In this document: piece by piece, positions 57,743 through 64,000 of the stretch
Layout of the letters: the number at the start of each line of letters is the position of its first letter
Position numbering within the stretch: the first letter of the stretch is position 1
The notes under the pieces: generated by a model
What the model was told of the DNA's origin: nothing
The model's database searches: none
What the model saw: only the letters and a program-made list of their open reading frames with translations
Source of the DNA: Actinomadura madurae
GTDB taxonomy: Bacteria; Actinomycetota; Actinomycetes; Streptosporangiales; Streptosporangiaceae
Length of the DNA: 64,000 nt
Direction: 5' to 3'
NCBI RefSeq assembly: GCF_900115095.1
Contig: NZ_FOVH01000005.1
Span: 186,001 to 250,000, forward strand
Program-made: the position numbers and the translations under genes

Positions 57743-58041
57743 GGCCTCTTTCGCCGGTGGGTCTGGACGTCGCGGGCGGCGGCCGCCAGCTCGCCGAGTT
57801 CACCCGCCACCTGCTCCAGCGCTTCGGGCCGCAGCCGGTAGTAGGTGAACCGCCCGCAGGGCTCGGTCTCCACCAGTCCGGCTTCACGCATCGCCCGCAG
57901 ATGGTTGGAGATGTTGGTCTGCCTGGCGCCGGTCTCCTCCACGAGGTGACAGTTGCACAGCGCCTCAGCGGCCAGCAGCGACACGATCTGGGCGCGCAGC
58001 GGGTCGGCCAGCGTCCTCAATAGATCAGTTTGAACTGACAT
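57733..58041 (-). CDS. arsR: ArsR-family repressor of the acr3-arsC operon
   Basis: 102 aa from ATG 58041. Classical ArsR: LRTLADPLRAQIVSLLAAEA, then LCNCHLVEETGARQTNISNH with the two metal-binding Cys (CNC) in alpha-3, and GLVETEPCGRFTYYRLRPEA. As(III) binding releases it from DNA. It precedes and overlaps acr3. The second ArsR of the block at 54655 uses different Cys, so two sensor types serve neighbouring operons. No strong ribosome binding site is visible. Confidence 0.9.
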   Translation of the reverse strand: MSVQTDLLRTLADPLRAQIVSLLAAEALCNCHLVEETGARQTNISNHLRAMREAGLVETEPCGRFTYYRLRPEALEQVAGELGELAAAARDVQTHRRKRPCT

Positions 58042-58399
58042 CACCACAAAATGATACAACGACAAGTCACCGCGGTCCCACCCACCGGCACTGAGCTGGA
58101 CAAAGTGCGGCGCATCACGCCCGCACGCCGTGACCGTCCACCGCCTTCCGTCTAGTGCACACCGTTGGTCACCGCGGCAGGCCGGTGCGGCCGCAAACTG
58201 CCGGGCCAGTGCAGCCCCCGAGCCCAGTCACGTTAGGGCGATCCCTTCAAATCCCTAGCGCGACTGGAACAGGGGTGCCGGCCTGGGGCTGTCTGGCCCG
58301 TGGCCGGTCCGCTCTGCCGGATCCGGTTGGTCAAAGCGGCCGCGGCGCCAGGGCCCGGTGATGGCATAGGTACGGCCGGGCGGTGTCAGGTCGGTGGTG
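58042..58399. other. 358-bp gap at the right end of the ars block
   Basis: The first 25 bp (TTGTATCATTTTG on the reverse strand) are likely the arsR promoter/operator. The rest holds no gene, and no third copy of the tRNA-Lys att sequence is visible here. Confidence 0.4.
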
Positions 58400-58741
58400 G
58401 AGCCGAGGGTGTTGACGAACAGGGTGGAAGCACCAGACCTGCCCGTAGCCCTCGCGGAACCCGTCGGCGCCTGGGGCGTCGCCGTTCTTGGCGTCGCCTC
58501 CGCTGGTGGAATTGAAGTAGATGCCGCCGTCGCCGTACCAGCAGCCTTCCAGGGGGTGAACTTGGCGGCCCCGGCGGCCAGGCCCTGGTTGGCGACGGTG
58601 GTGGCGCCGTTCAATCGGGGCCGGGGACGTTGAAAGGACTCGCGTCCGACGGTCAGGCCCATGCCACCGGCCCGCTTGTCGACCACCGCGGCGCGAACCG
58701 CCTTGGCCAGGTCTCCGCCACCCCGCCGAGGCGCCACCCAC
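58400..58741 (-). pseudogene. PhoX/DUF839-type phosphatase C-terminal relic
   Basis: One reverse frame reads LEGCWYGDGGIYFNSTSGGD and EGYGQVWCFHP, a conserved block of DUF839 (PhoX alkaline phosphatase) proteins; the preceding residues ATTVANQGLAAGAAKFTP lie in another frame. The domain is otherwise absent. It probably marks the end of the decayed region before backbone genes resume. Confidence 0.6.
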
Positions 58742-58866
58742 CCGGGGGTCGGATGGTGAGGCCTGTCGGCGCCGACCAGGCGCGGATGGAGGTCGCTGTT
58801 TGTGGCCCCAGGCGGGCCTCAGACGCTAATGCCCATCCGGCGGAGGGTGGCTTGCCGTCCGCTCGG

Positions 58867-60054
58867 TCACCAGGTGACGTCCAGGCGCTGGGGGCCGCAG
58901 AACATCGGGCTCTGGACCTCCTGGTAGGGGGCGTCGGGGGTGAGGAGGCGGAGTCCGGGCAGGCGGTCCAGGAGGACCTCCAGCGTCGCGGAGATCTCCA
59001 GGCGGGCGAGTTCGGCGCCGAGGCACAGGTGGATGCCGTGGCCAAAGGACATGTGACGGCGCGCGGTGCGGCGCCGCGGGTCGAACTCGTCGGCGTCCGG
59101 GCCGAACACCGCCGTGTCGAAGTTCGCCGACTCCAGGCCGATGATCATGCGGTCGCCGGCCTGGAGCGGTTCGCCGCCGAGGTCGGCCGTACGGCGCACT
59201 GTGCGGAAGACCCAGCGGATGGCCGATCCGTGCCGCAGCCCCTCCTCGCGGACGTCGGGCAGCATGGAGCGGTCCGCGAGAAGAGCCTTCCAGCGGTCCG
59301 GGACGCTGAGCAGCTGGTACACGGTCGAGCCGATCGTGTACGCGGTGCTTTCGAGTCCGGCGACGAAAAGCTGCCAGGCGTGAAACGCGACCTCCCGGTC
59401 CGAGAGCGGGCGCCCGTCGATCCGGCCTGCGGCCAGGCGGGTCAGCAGGTCGTCGGGCTGCTCGGCGGCTGCGCGGCGCTGAACGGCCGCGGCGGTGAAG
59501 TACGACTCCAGCCGCCGCCATTCGTCGCTGCCGACGAAGCTCGCGGGCAGCATCGCGGTGATGGCCAGGGAGAGCCGGGCCAGTTCGTCGGCGTCCTCGT
59601 TCGGTACGCCGACCAGCCGGGCGATGACCGTCGCGGTCAGCGGCAGCGCGATGTCGCCGACCACGTCGGCCGGACCGCCGTCGGGCAGCGCGCCGACCAG
59701 CTCGTGCACCCGCTCGGTGATCCACGGCGTGGCTTCGGCGATCGGGGTGCGGGCGAAGCCGGGGCGCAGCAGGTCGCGCAGGGCGGTGTGCTCGGGGGGA
59801 TCGCTCTGGGTGATCAGGGACGGCGGCGGCGGTCCGTCCCCGTCACCCTCCAGTACGAAGTTGCCCTCGTTACTCAGCGCGTCCGAGTCGAGCAGGGCCT
59901 TGCGGGCGAACTCGTGCCGTGACACGAAGCCCAGCCCGGGAGCAACGTGCGACACCGGGCAGCCCGACGCGCGCTGCTCGGCCAGGCCGCGCCGCAGGAC
60001 GTCGACCGGGGCGACCGCCAGGGGATCGAACGCCGCGCTCTTGCCACCGTCCAT
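58867..60054 (-). CDS. Cytochrome P450
   Basis: 395 aa from ATG 60054 with GGAGG upstream. I-helix LFVAGLESTAYTIGS near residue 225, ExxR in EEGLRHGSAIRW, and heme loop MSFGHGIHLCLGAELARLEI near residue 330 (Cys ligand). A soluble class I enzyme needing ferredoxin and reductase not encoded here. It is divergent from the TetR gene with 102 bp between, and a shared motif lies 27 bp before its start. It probably hydroxylates a substrate that the enzymes at 61021-63958 then degrade (inference). Confidence 0.92.
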   Translation of the reverse strand: MDGGKSAAFDPLAVAPVDVLRRGLAEQRASGCPVSHVAPGLGFVSRHEFARKALLDSDALSNEGNFVLEGDGDGPPPPSLITQSDPPEHTALRDLLRPGFARTPIAEATPWITERVHELVGALPDGGPADVVGDIALPLTATVIARLVGVPNEDADELARLSLAITAMLPASFVGSDEWRRLESYFTAAAVQRRAAAEQPDDLLTRLAAGRIDGRPLSDREVAFHAWQLFVAGLESTAYTIGSTVYQLLSVPDRWKALLADRSMLPDVREEGLRHGSAIRWVFRTVRRTADLGGEPLQAGDRMIIGLESANFDTAVFGPDADEFDPRRRTARRHMSFGHGIHLCLGAELARLEISATLEVLLDRLPGLRLLTPDAPYQEVQSPMFCGPQRLDVTW

Positions 60055-60080
60055 GCGAGCCTCCTTCGAAGCATGTGACA

Positions 60081-60100
60081 TTTGACACCTGCGTAGATTA
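60081..60100. promoter_or_regulatory. Shared palindrome-like motif, P450/tetR intergenic site
   Basis: TTTGACACCTGCGTAGATTA. The core ACAC-CT-GCGT fits ACRC-NN-GYGT, an imperfect palindrome, and matches a site at 60969 before the isomerase gene. It lies 27 bp upstream of the P450 start and 57 bp upstream of the TetR start. Probable TetR operator. Confidence 0.6.
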
Positions 60101-60156
60101 TTCAACGTCTGTGGTGAACGTCAACGTCATGACAAGGAGTCGCTAGGGTTCGCCGT

Positions 60157-60903
60157 GTGAACGCAGAGGGGAAGAACACATCGAAAGGGCGCCGCGCGAA
60201 GCGAGCCGAGGCTCCGGCGGCGGGGACGCGCCGCTCGCTCGTCGAGGGGCAGATCCTCGACGCGGCGACCGAGTTGTTCGCCGCGCGCGGTTACGCGGGG
60301 ACGAGCCTTCAGGACATCGCCCGGGAGACCGGGCTGACGCGCCCGGCCCTCTACCACTACTTCCCCAGCAAGGAAGCGCTCCTGCTGCGGCTGGTCAAGG
60401 AGGTCGCCGTCGGGCCGGCGAGCGAACTGCGGCAGACGCGGATGCGCGAGGACCTGTCCGTCGCCGACCGGCTGCGGGAGATGGCGGCGTCGGTGGCGCG
60501 GCTGCAGGCGCGGCACCCCGAGCGGTTCCGGCTGCTGATCCGGTCCGAGGCCGACCTCCCGGACGAGATCTCCGAGGCCTACGACACCGCGCGGCGGGAC
60601 GTGCTGCGCGAGTTCACCGCGCTCATCTCCGAAGGCATCGGAACCGGCGAGCTGCGCGCGGTCGATCCCCGCGTCGCGGCGCTCGGCATCATCGGCCTGT
60701 GCAACTGGGTCGCCTGGTGGCACAAGCCCGGTGACGACGAGGCCGATCGGCGCGTCGTGACGGAGCTGGCGGGTATGGCGGTGGCGACGGTGCTGGCGGG
60801 CGACCCGCGAGAGGCGTCCGGCACCGGGGTGGCCCGCGTGGTCGAACTGCTCAAGCAGGACGTCACGGCCCTGGAGACGCTGCTGTCGGCGCAGCGGGAC
60901 TGA
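60157..60903 (+). CDS. TetR-family transcriptional regulator
   Basis: 248 aa from GTG 60157. The HTH is QILDAATELFAARGYAGTSL, QDIARETGLTRPALYHYFPS, KEALLLRLV. The C-terminal ligand-binding domain includes LIRSEADLPDEISEAYDTAR and NWVAWWHKPGDDEADRRVV, like AcrR/KstR2-type regulators of lipid or aromatic catabolism. It is flanked by two copies of the same motif (60081, 60969), so it likely controls the divergent P450 and the downstream operon. Confidence 0.92.
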   Translation: MNAEGKNTSKGRRAKRAEAPAAGTRRSLVEGQILDAATELFAARGYAGTSLQDIARETGLTRPALYHYFPSKEALLLRLVKEVAVGPASELRQTRMREDLSVADRLREMAASVARLQARHPERFRLLIRSEADLPDEISEAYDTARRDVLREFTALISEGIGTGELRAVDPRVAALGIIGLCNWVAWWHKPGDDEADRRVVTELAGMAVATVLAGDPREASGTGVARVVELLKQDVTALETLLSAQRD

Positions 60904-60968
60904 GGGCGGCCGAGGACCCTCCACGCCGGACTCGCATGGCAGATGCGGTGTTCGTCCGTCGCCCATGA

Positions 60969-60990
60969 TTTGACGCGTGTGTAGAATTAT
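60969..60990. promoter_or_regulatory. Shared palindrome-like motif before the isomerase operon
   Basis: The site starts TTTGACGCGTGTGTAGAATT and has core ACGC-GT-GTGT, matching 60081-60100 at nearly all positions with one inserted base near the end. It lies 31 bp before the GTG at 61021, close to the distance at the P450 gene. Confidence 0.6.
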
Positions 60991-61020
60991 CTTCATCTTA
61001 GTCAAACATGGAGGTCGGGC

Positions 61021-61785
61021 GTGCGTACGTATCGGATCGGGCTGGTGGTCCCCAGCTCGAATGTGACGGTCGAGTCGGAGATGCCGGAGCTGTTGCGCCG
61101 GCACCCGCAGGCCCGCTTCTCCTTCCACGGCAGCCGGATGCGGATGCAGACCGTGTCGCCGGAGCAGCTGCGCGCCATGAACGCCCAGCGGGAACGCTGC
61201 GTGCTGGAACTGGGCGACGCCGGCGTCGACGCCCTGCTCTACGCCTGCCTCGTCGCGCTGACGGCCGCCGGCCCCGGCGAGCACCGCCGGGCGGAGGCCG
61301 CGGTGGCCGAGCAACTGGCGGCCGGCGGGTCGGCGGCCATCGTCAGGTCGAGCGCCGGCGCCCTCGTCGAGGGCCTGCGCGCGCTGGGCGCGGAGCGGAT
61401 CGCGCTGGTCACCCCGTACCTGCGGCCGCTCGCCGAGCAGGTGGTCGGCTACCTGGAGGCAGAGGGCTTCACCGTCGCGGACTGGCGGACGCTCGAAGTG
61501 GCCGGCAACGCCGAGGTCGGCTGCATTCCGGGGGACCGCGTCATGGCGGCCGCCCGGTCGCTCGACCTCGGCGGCGCCGACGCGCTGGTCATCTCCGCGT
61601 GCGTGCAGATGCCGTCGCTGGACCTCGTCGCCGCCGCGGAGGAGGAGTTCGGCCTCCCCGTGCTGTCGGCGGCGACCGCGGGAGCCTTCAGCCTGCTCAC
61701 CGGGCTCGGCCTGCCGGCCGACGTCCCCGGCGCCGGGCGGCTGCTGCGACTCGACGTTCCACAGCCGGGCCACCGCGTCCGGTAA
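61021..61785 (+). CDS. Maleate cis-trans isomerase / Asp-Glu racemase superfamily protein
   Basis: 254 aa from GTG 61021 with GGAGGT upstream. Two catalytic Cys are visible: YACLVALT near residue 75 and ISACVQMPSLD near residue 197, the arrangement of maleate isomerase and arylmalonate decarboxylase relatives. The N-terminal GLVVPSSNVTVESEMPELLR is the family start. Maleate isomerase makes fumarate in pyridine/aromatic breakdown; the real substrate may be another cis-dicarboxylate. First gene of a tight operon. Confidence 0.88.
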   Translation: MRTYRIGLVVPSSNVTVESEMPELLRRHPQARFSFHGSRMRMQTVSPEQLRAMNAQRERCVLELGDAGVDALLYACLVALTAAGPGEHRRAEAAVAEQLAAGGSAAIVRSSAGALVEGLRALGAERIALVTPYLRPLAEQVVGYLEAEGFTVADWRTLEVAGNAEVGCIPGDRVMAAARSLDLGGADALVISACVQMPSLDLVAAAEEEFGLPVLSAATAGAFSLLTGLGLPADVPGAGRLLRLDVPQPGHRVR

Positions 61786-61803
61786 AGACAGGAGGTTGTC
61801 ACC

Positions 61804-62472
61804 ATGTCCGAGCGGCTCGCTCACAAGGCCCGCGGGGTCGACCACGTCGCCTATCCGACGTTCGATCCGGCCGGGACCGTCGCGTTCTACCGCGACGTGC
61901 TCGGCTTCCCGGTCGTCCACTCCATCTGCGCCGCGGGCTGGGGGCCCGAGAAGCACCCCGACTTCATCCACTTCTTCTTCGACATCGGCAACGGCGACCG
62001 GCTCGCGTTCTTCTACTACTTCGGCCTCGCGCCGTTCGGGGGCGGGTCGAAGGGCGACGCGTACTCCAGGTTCGCGGCGGAGGTGCCGGACTACTTCGTG
62101 CGCTCCCGCCACCTCGCGATCCACGTCGACGGCGAGGAGGACCTGCTGGAGTACCGGCGGCGGCTGGACGGGAGCCGGTGGCCGGTGGAGATGCAGATCC
62201 AGCACGAGACCATCGAGTCCATCTACACCCACGACCCGAACGGCTACATGATCGAGGTCACCCGCGCGCTGCGCCCCGTCACGCCGCAGGAGGACCTCGA
62301 CGCGGCCCTGACGATCGACGCGCTGGTGGACGTCGTGTCCGGCCCCGGAGAGCCGAGCATGGCGGCGCTGCTGGAGCGCAAGGCCGAGCTGATCGTCGAG
62401 CGTGCGGCACGGTGGCAGGAGCGCCACGGCGAAGGGGCGCGGGAGGCGCAGAGCGCGCGGGGGCAGGCATGA
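61804..62472 (+). CDS. VOC-superfamily dioxygenase-like protein
   Basis: 222 aa, ATG 61804 with AGGAGG upstream. Two beta-alpha-beta-beta-beta modules: GVDHVAYPTFDPAGTVAFYR with first His, then SRHLAIHVDGEEDLLEYRRR and DPNGYMIEVTRALRP with second His and Glu, giving the H-H-E metal triad. Such proteins include extradiol dioxygenases and glyoxalases. A C-terminal helical tail of about 60 residues is extra. Context suggests ring or C-C cleavage. Overlaps the next start by 4 nt. Confidence 0.85.
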   Translation: MSERLAHKARGVDHVAYPTFDPAGTVAFYRDVLGFPVVHSICAAGWGPEKHPDFIHFFFDIGNGDRLAFFYYFGLAPFGGGSKGDAYSRFAAEVPDYFVRSRHLAIHVDGEEDLLEYRRRLDGSRWPVEMQIQHETIESIYTHDPNGYMIEVTRALRPVTPQEDLDAALTIDALVDVVSGPGEPSMAALLERKAELIVERAARWQERHGEGAREAQSARGQA

Positions 62473-62714
62473 CCACGCTGTTCGTCCTCGACGTCCCCGA
62501 GAACGTGCCGTTGGTCGAGGTGGCCGGCCGGGACCCGGCGGTGTCCGTCGGCCGCGTCGGCCCCTATTACCGGATCACCTCACCGGGCGCGATCGTGATC
62601 GACCGCCGGGCGACCGGCTGCCGGCACGCGGTCTGGTACTCCAGCGTCGCCGGGCTCGGTGCCGCGCGCATCACCCAGCACGACAAGGACGCTCTGCGCG
62701 TCGAGCCGGCATGA
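62469..62714 (+). CDS. Small protein of the catabolic operon, 81 aa
   Basis: ATG 62469 overlaps the VOC stop (ATGA). The product MTTLFVLDVPENVPLVEVAG, then SVGRVGPYYRITSPGAIVID and CRHAVWYSSVAGLGAARITQ is compact with beta strands; no known domain recognised. Its stop overlaps the next ATG (ATGA). Conservation of the overlaps suggests a real subunit or accessory protein of an enzyme in this operon. Confidence 0.75.
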   Translation: MTTLFVLDVPENVPLVEVAGRDPAVSVGRVGPYYRITSPGAIVIDRRATGCRHAVWYSSVAGLGAARITQHDKDALRVEPA

Positions 62715-63958
62715 GCGGCACGCGGCTCGGCTCGGGGCGCTGGGTCGACGCGGGCGCGTTTCCGCCCGGCACCACCGAGAGCACCCATCAGCTGACCACG
62801 GCCGACGGGGCGAAGGTCAGCGGGGTGCTGCGGACGGTCGCCGGGGCCACGACCGTCGTGTGCCTCGCGCACCCGCGGCAGGACGTGACCCACCACGTCC
62901 TGGTCCCCTACCTGCTCGCGGGCGGCTACGCGGTGTGGACGCAGGGCACCCGCTCGCCCAACAACGACCTGTCGCTGCTGCACGAGCAGGCGCTCCTGGA
63001 CCTCGCGGCCGGCCAGTGCTTCCTCCGCGAGCGGGGCTGGGTGTCCGCGGTCAGCCTCGGGCATTCCGGCGGGGGGCCGCTGTTCGCCTTCTACCACGAG
63101 CAGGCGAACGCGGCCCCGGACGAGCGGATCGCGCGCGGCCCCTCGGGGCGGTCGACCGGGCTGGCCGAGGCGGAACTGCCCGTCCCGGACGCGGCGGTGT
63201 TCCTGGCCCCGCACGTCGGGCAGGGGCAGCTGCTGATGCGGCTGATCGACCCGTCGGTCGCGGACGAGGACGATCCGCTGTCGGCCGACCCCGCGCTGGA
63301 CCCGTACGACCCCGCCAACGGGTTCGTGCCGGCACCGGCGTCCTCGTCGTATCCGCCCGAGTTCGTGGCGCGGTACCGGCGGGCGCAGCGGGAGCGGGTC
63401 GCGCGGCTGGACGCGCTCGCCCGCGAACGGGCGGCCGAGGCCGCGGACGCGCGAGCCGCCTACGCCGCCTCCGGCGACCCTGCCGACCGGCGGCGCGCGC
63501 TGGCGCCGCGCCTCCTGACCGTCTACCGCACGGACGCGGACCTGCGCGGCACCGACCTGTCGCTGGACCCCAACGCGCGGCCCTACGGCTCGCTGTTCGG
63601 TCGGCGGCCCGACCTCAGCGACTACGGCCTGGTCGGGTTCGGGCGGCTGGCCACGCCGGACGCCTGGCTGTCGACCTGGTCGGGGCTGTCGAGCAACGCC
63701 GGGTTCCTGCGGTGCGCCCTGGGAGTCCGGGCGCCCGCGCTGCTCATCGGCCTGAGCGGCGACCAGGCGTGCTTCCCCGCCGATCTCGACGCGATGGCCG
63801 CGGCGCTGGGAGCGGACGACCTGACCCGCGCGGAGGTGGCCGGGACGCATTTCGGCGGCCCCATCGCCGAGGGCGGTCCGAGCGGCGCCGCGCTGGCGGC
63901 CGGGGTGATGCTCCGCTGGCTGGCCGAGCGCTTCCCCGCCGCCCGCACGGCCGGCTGA
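62711..63958 (+). CDS. Alpha/beta-hydrolase fold protein
   Basis: 415 aa from ATG 62711. The nucleophile elbow is SLGHSGGGPLFAFY near residue 116, with VVCLAHPRQDVTHHVLVPYL before it. The acid residue may be Asp in GLSGDQACFPADLDAM and the His in AGTHFGGPI near residue 380. A long helical insertion (about 190-290) forms a large cap. Such hydrolases cleave esters or C-C bonds. It ends the operon; 42 bp remain to the window end without further features. Confidence 0.85.
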   Translation: MSGTRLGSGRWVDAGAFPPGTTESTHQLTTADGAKVSGVLRTVAGATTVVCLAHPRQDVTHHVLVPYLLAGGYAVWTQGTRSPNNDLSLLHEQALLDLAAGQCFLRERGWVSAVSLGHSGGGPLFAFYHEQANAAPDERIARGPSGRSTGLAEAELPVPDAAVFLAPHVGQGQLLMRLIDPSVADEDDPLSADPALDPYDPANGFVPAPASSSYPPEFVARYRRAQRERVARLDALARERAAEAADARAAYAASGDPADRRRALAPRLLTVYRTDADLRGTDLSLDPNARPYGSLFGRRPDLSDYGLVGFGRLATPDAWLSTWSGLSSNAGFLRCALGVRAPALLIGLSGDQACFPADLDAMAAALGADDLTRAEVAGTHFGGPIAEGGPSGAALAAGVMLRWLAERFPAARTAG

Positions 63959-64000
63959 AGCGCGGCGCCGCCCGTCCGTGGCAGGTCTGACCTGCGGACT

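Noticed and set aside
58042..58399. Third att copy closing the second element
   Set aside because: I looked for the TTCGAGTCCCAC core to the right of 31,233 and did not see it, so the right end of the second element remains unknown.
60082..60099. TTGACA...TAGATT as a sigma-70 promoter
   Set aside because: The spacing is only 6 bp, far from 16-18; a regulator site is the better reading.

Overview
The window is very GC-rich (about 70%) with actinomycete-type coding, frequent GTG starts, 4-nt gene overlaps and the regulator and DUF families typical of Streptosporangiales/Streptomycetales. An Actinomadura-like (Thermomonosporaceae) host is my inference, not something the sequence proves.

Layout. 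(1) 1-6,200 is chromosomal backbone: the end of an Old Yellow Enzyme reductase, a large LuxR (LAL) regulator overlapping an ADP-ribosylglycohydrolase, dienelactone hydrolase with a hotdog thioesterase, a cytochrome P450, then tRNA-Lys(UUU). (2) 6,156-31,233 is a genomic island of about 25.0 kb bounded by a perfect 44-bp direct repeat of the 3' part of tRNA-Lys (attL 6156-6199, attR 31190-31233). It carries a coherent stress and proteostasis set: FUSC-type membrane protein, cyclic-nucleotide-binding/thioredoxin-reductase-like fusion, TrxC-like thioredoxin, Hsp20, CPA1 Na+/H+ antiporter, two large ATPase-LuxR regulators, an MFS transporter with a long basic tail, DUF2267 and DUF1931 proteins, a dnaK-grpE-dnaJ-cbpM-clpB operon, an ATP-dependent DNA ligase and a relic type I-E-like CRISPR array. 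A two-gene IS5-family element with a TCA target duplication sits between hsp20 and the antiporter. No integrase lies inside this island.

(3) 31,234 to about 58,800 looks like a second, heavily decayed mobile region stacked on attR. It starts with a frameshifted tyrosine integrase and then holds a graveyard of truncated or frameshifted genes (DUF2867, Hsp20, SpoIIE phosphatases, LysR, histidine kinase, transposases, WD40-like, acyl-CoA synthetase fused to tannase, YnfA, PhoX). Intact genes are scattered through it: STAS and GAF proteins, two full and one truncated DUF5994 paralogue, MerR regulators and a secreted nucleoside hydrolase. It ends in an arsenic-resistance block (50,245-58,041): MFS, a Cys-rich flavoprotein, ArsO-like monooxygenase, ArsR with unusual Cys pairs, ArsC, a broken second ArsC, Acr3 and a second ArsR.

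(4) 58,867-63,958 returns to backbone-like catabolic genes: a P450 divergent from a TetR regulator, then maleate-isomerase-like, VOC dioxygenase-like, an 81-aa protein and an alpha/beta hydrolase, the last three overlapping by 4 nt. A shared palindromic motif precedes both the P450 and the isomerase.

The most interesting candidate system is the 25-kb tRNA-Lys stress island. It recalls the proteobacterial transmissible locus of stress tolerance (Hsp20, thioredoxin, antiporter, Clp disaggregase) but is built on a complete DnaK/ClpB system with its own regulators. The second is the ars block with Cys-rich flavoprotein and regulator.
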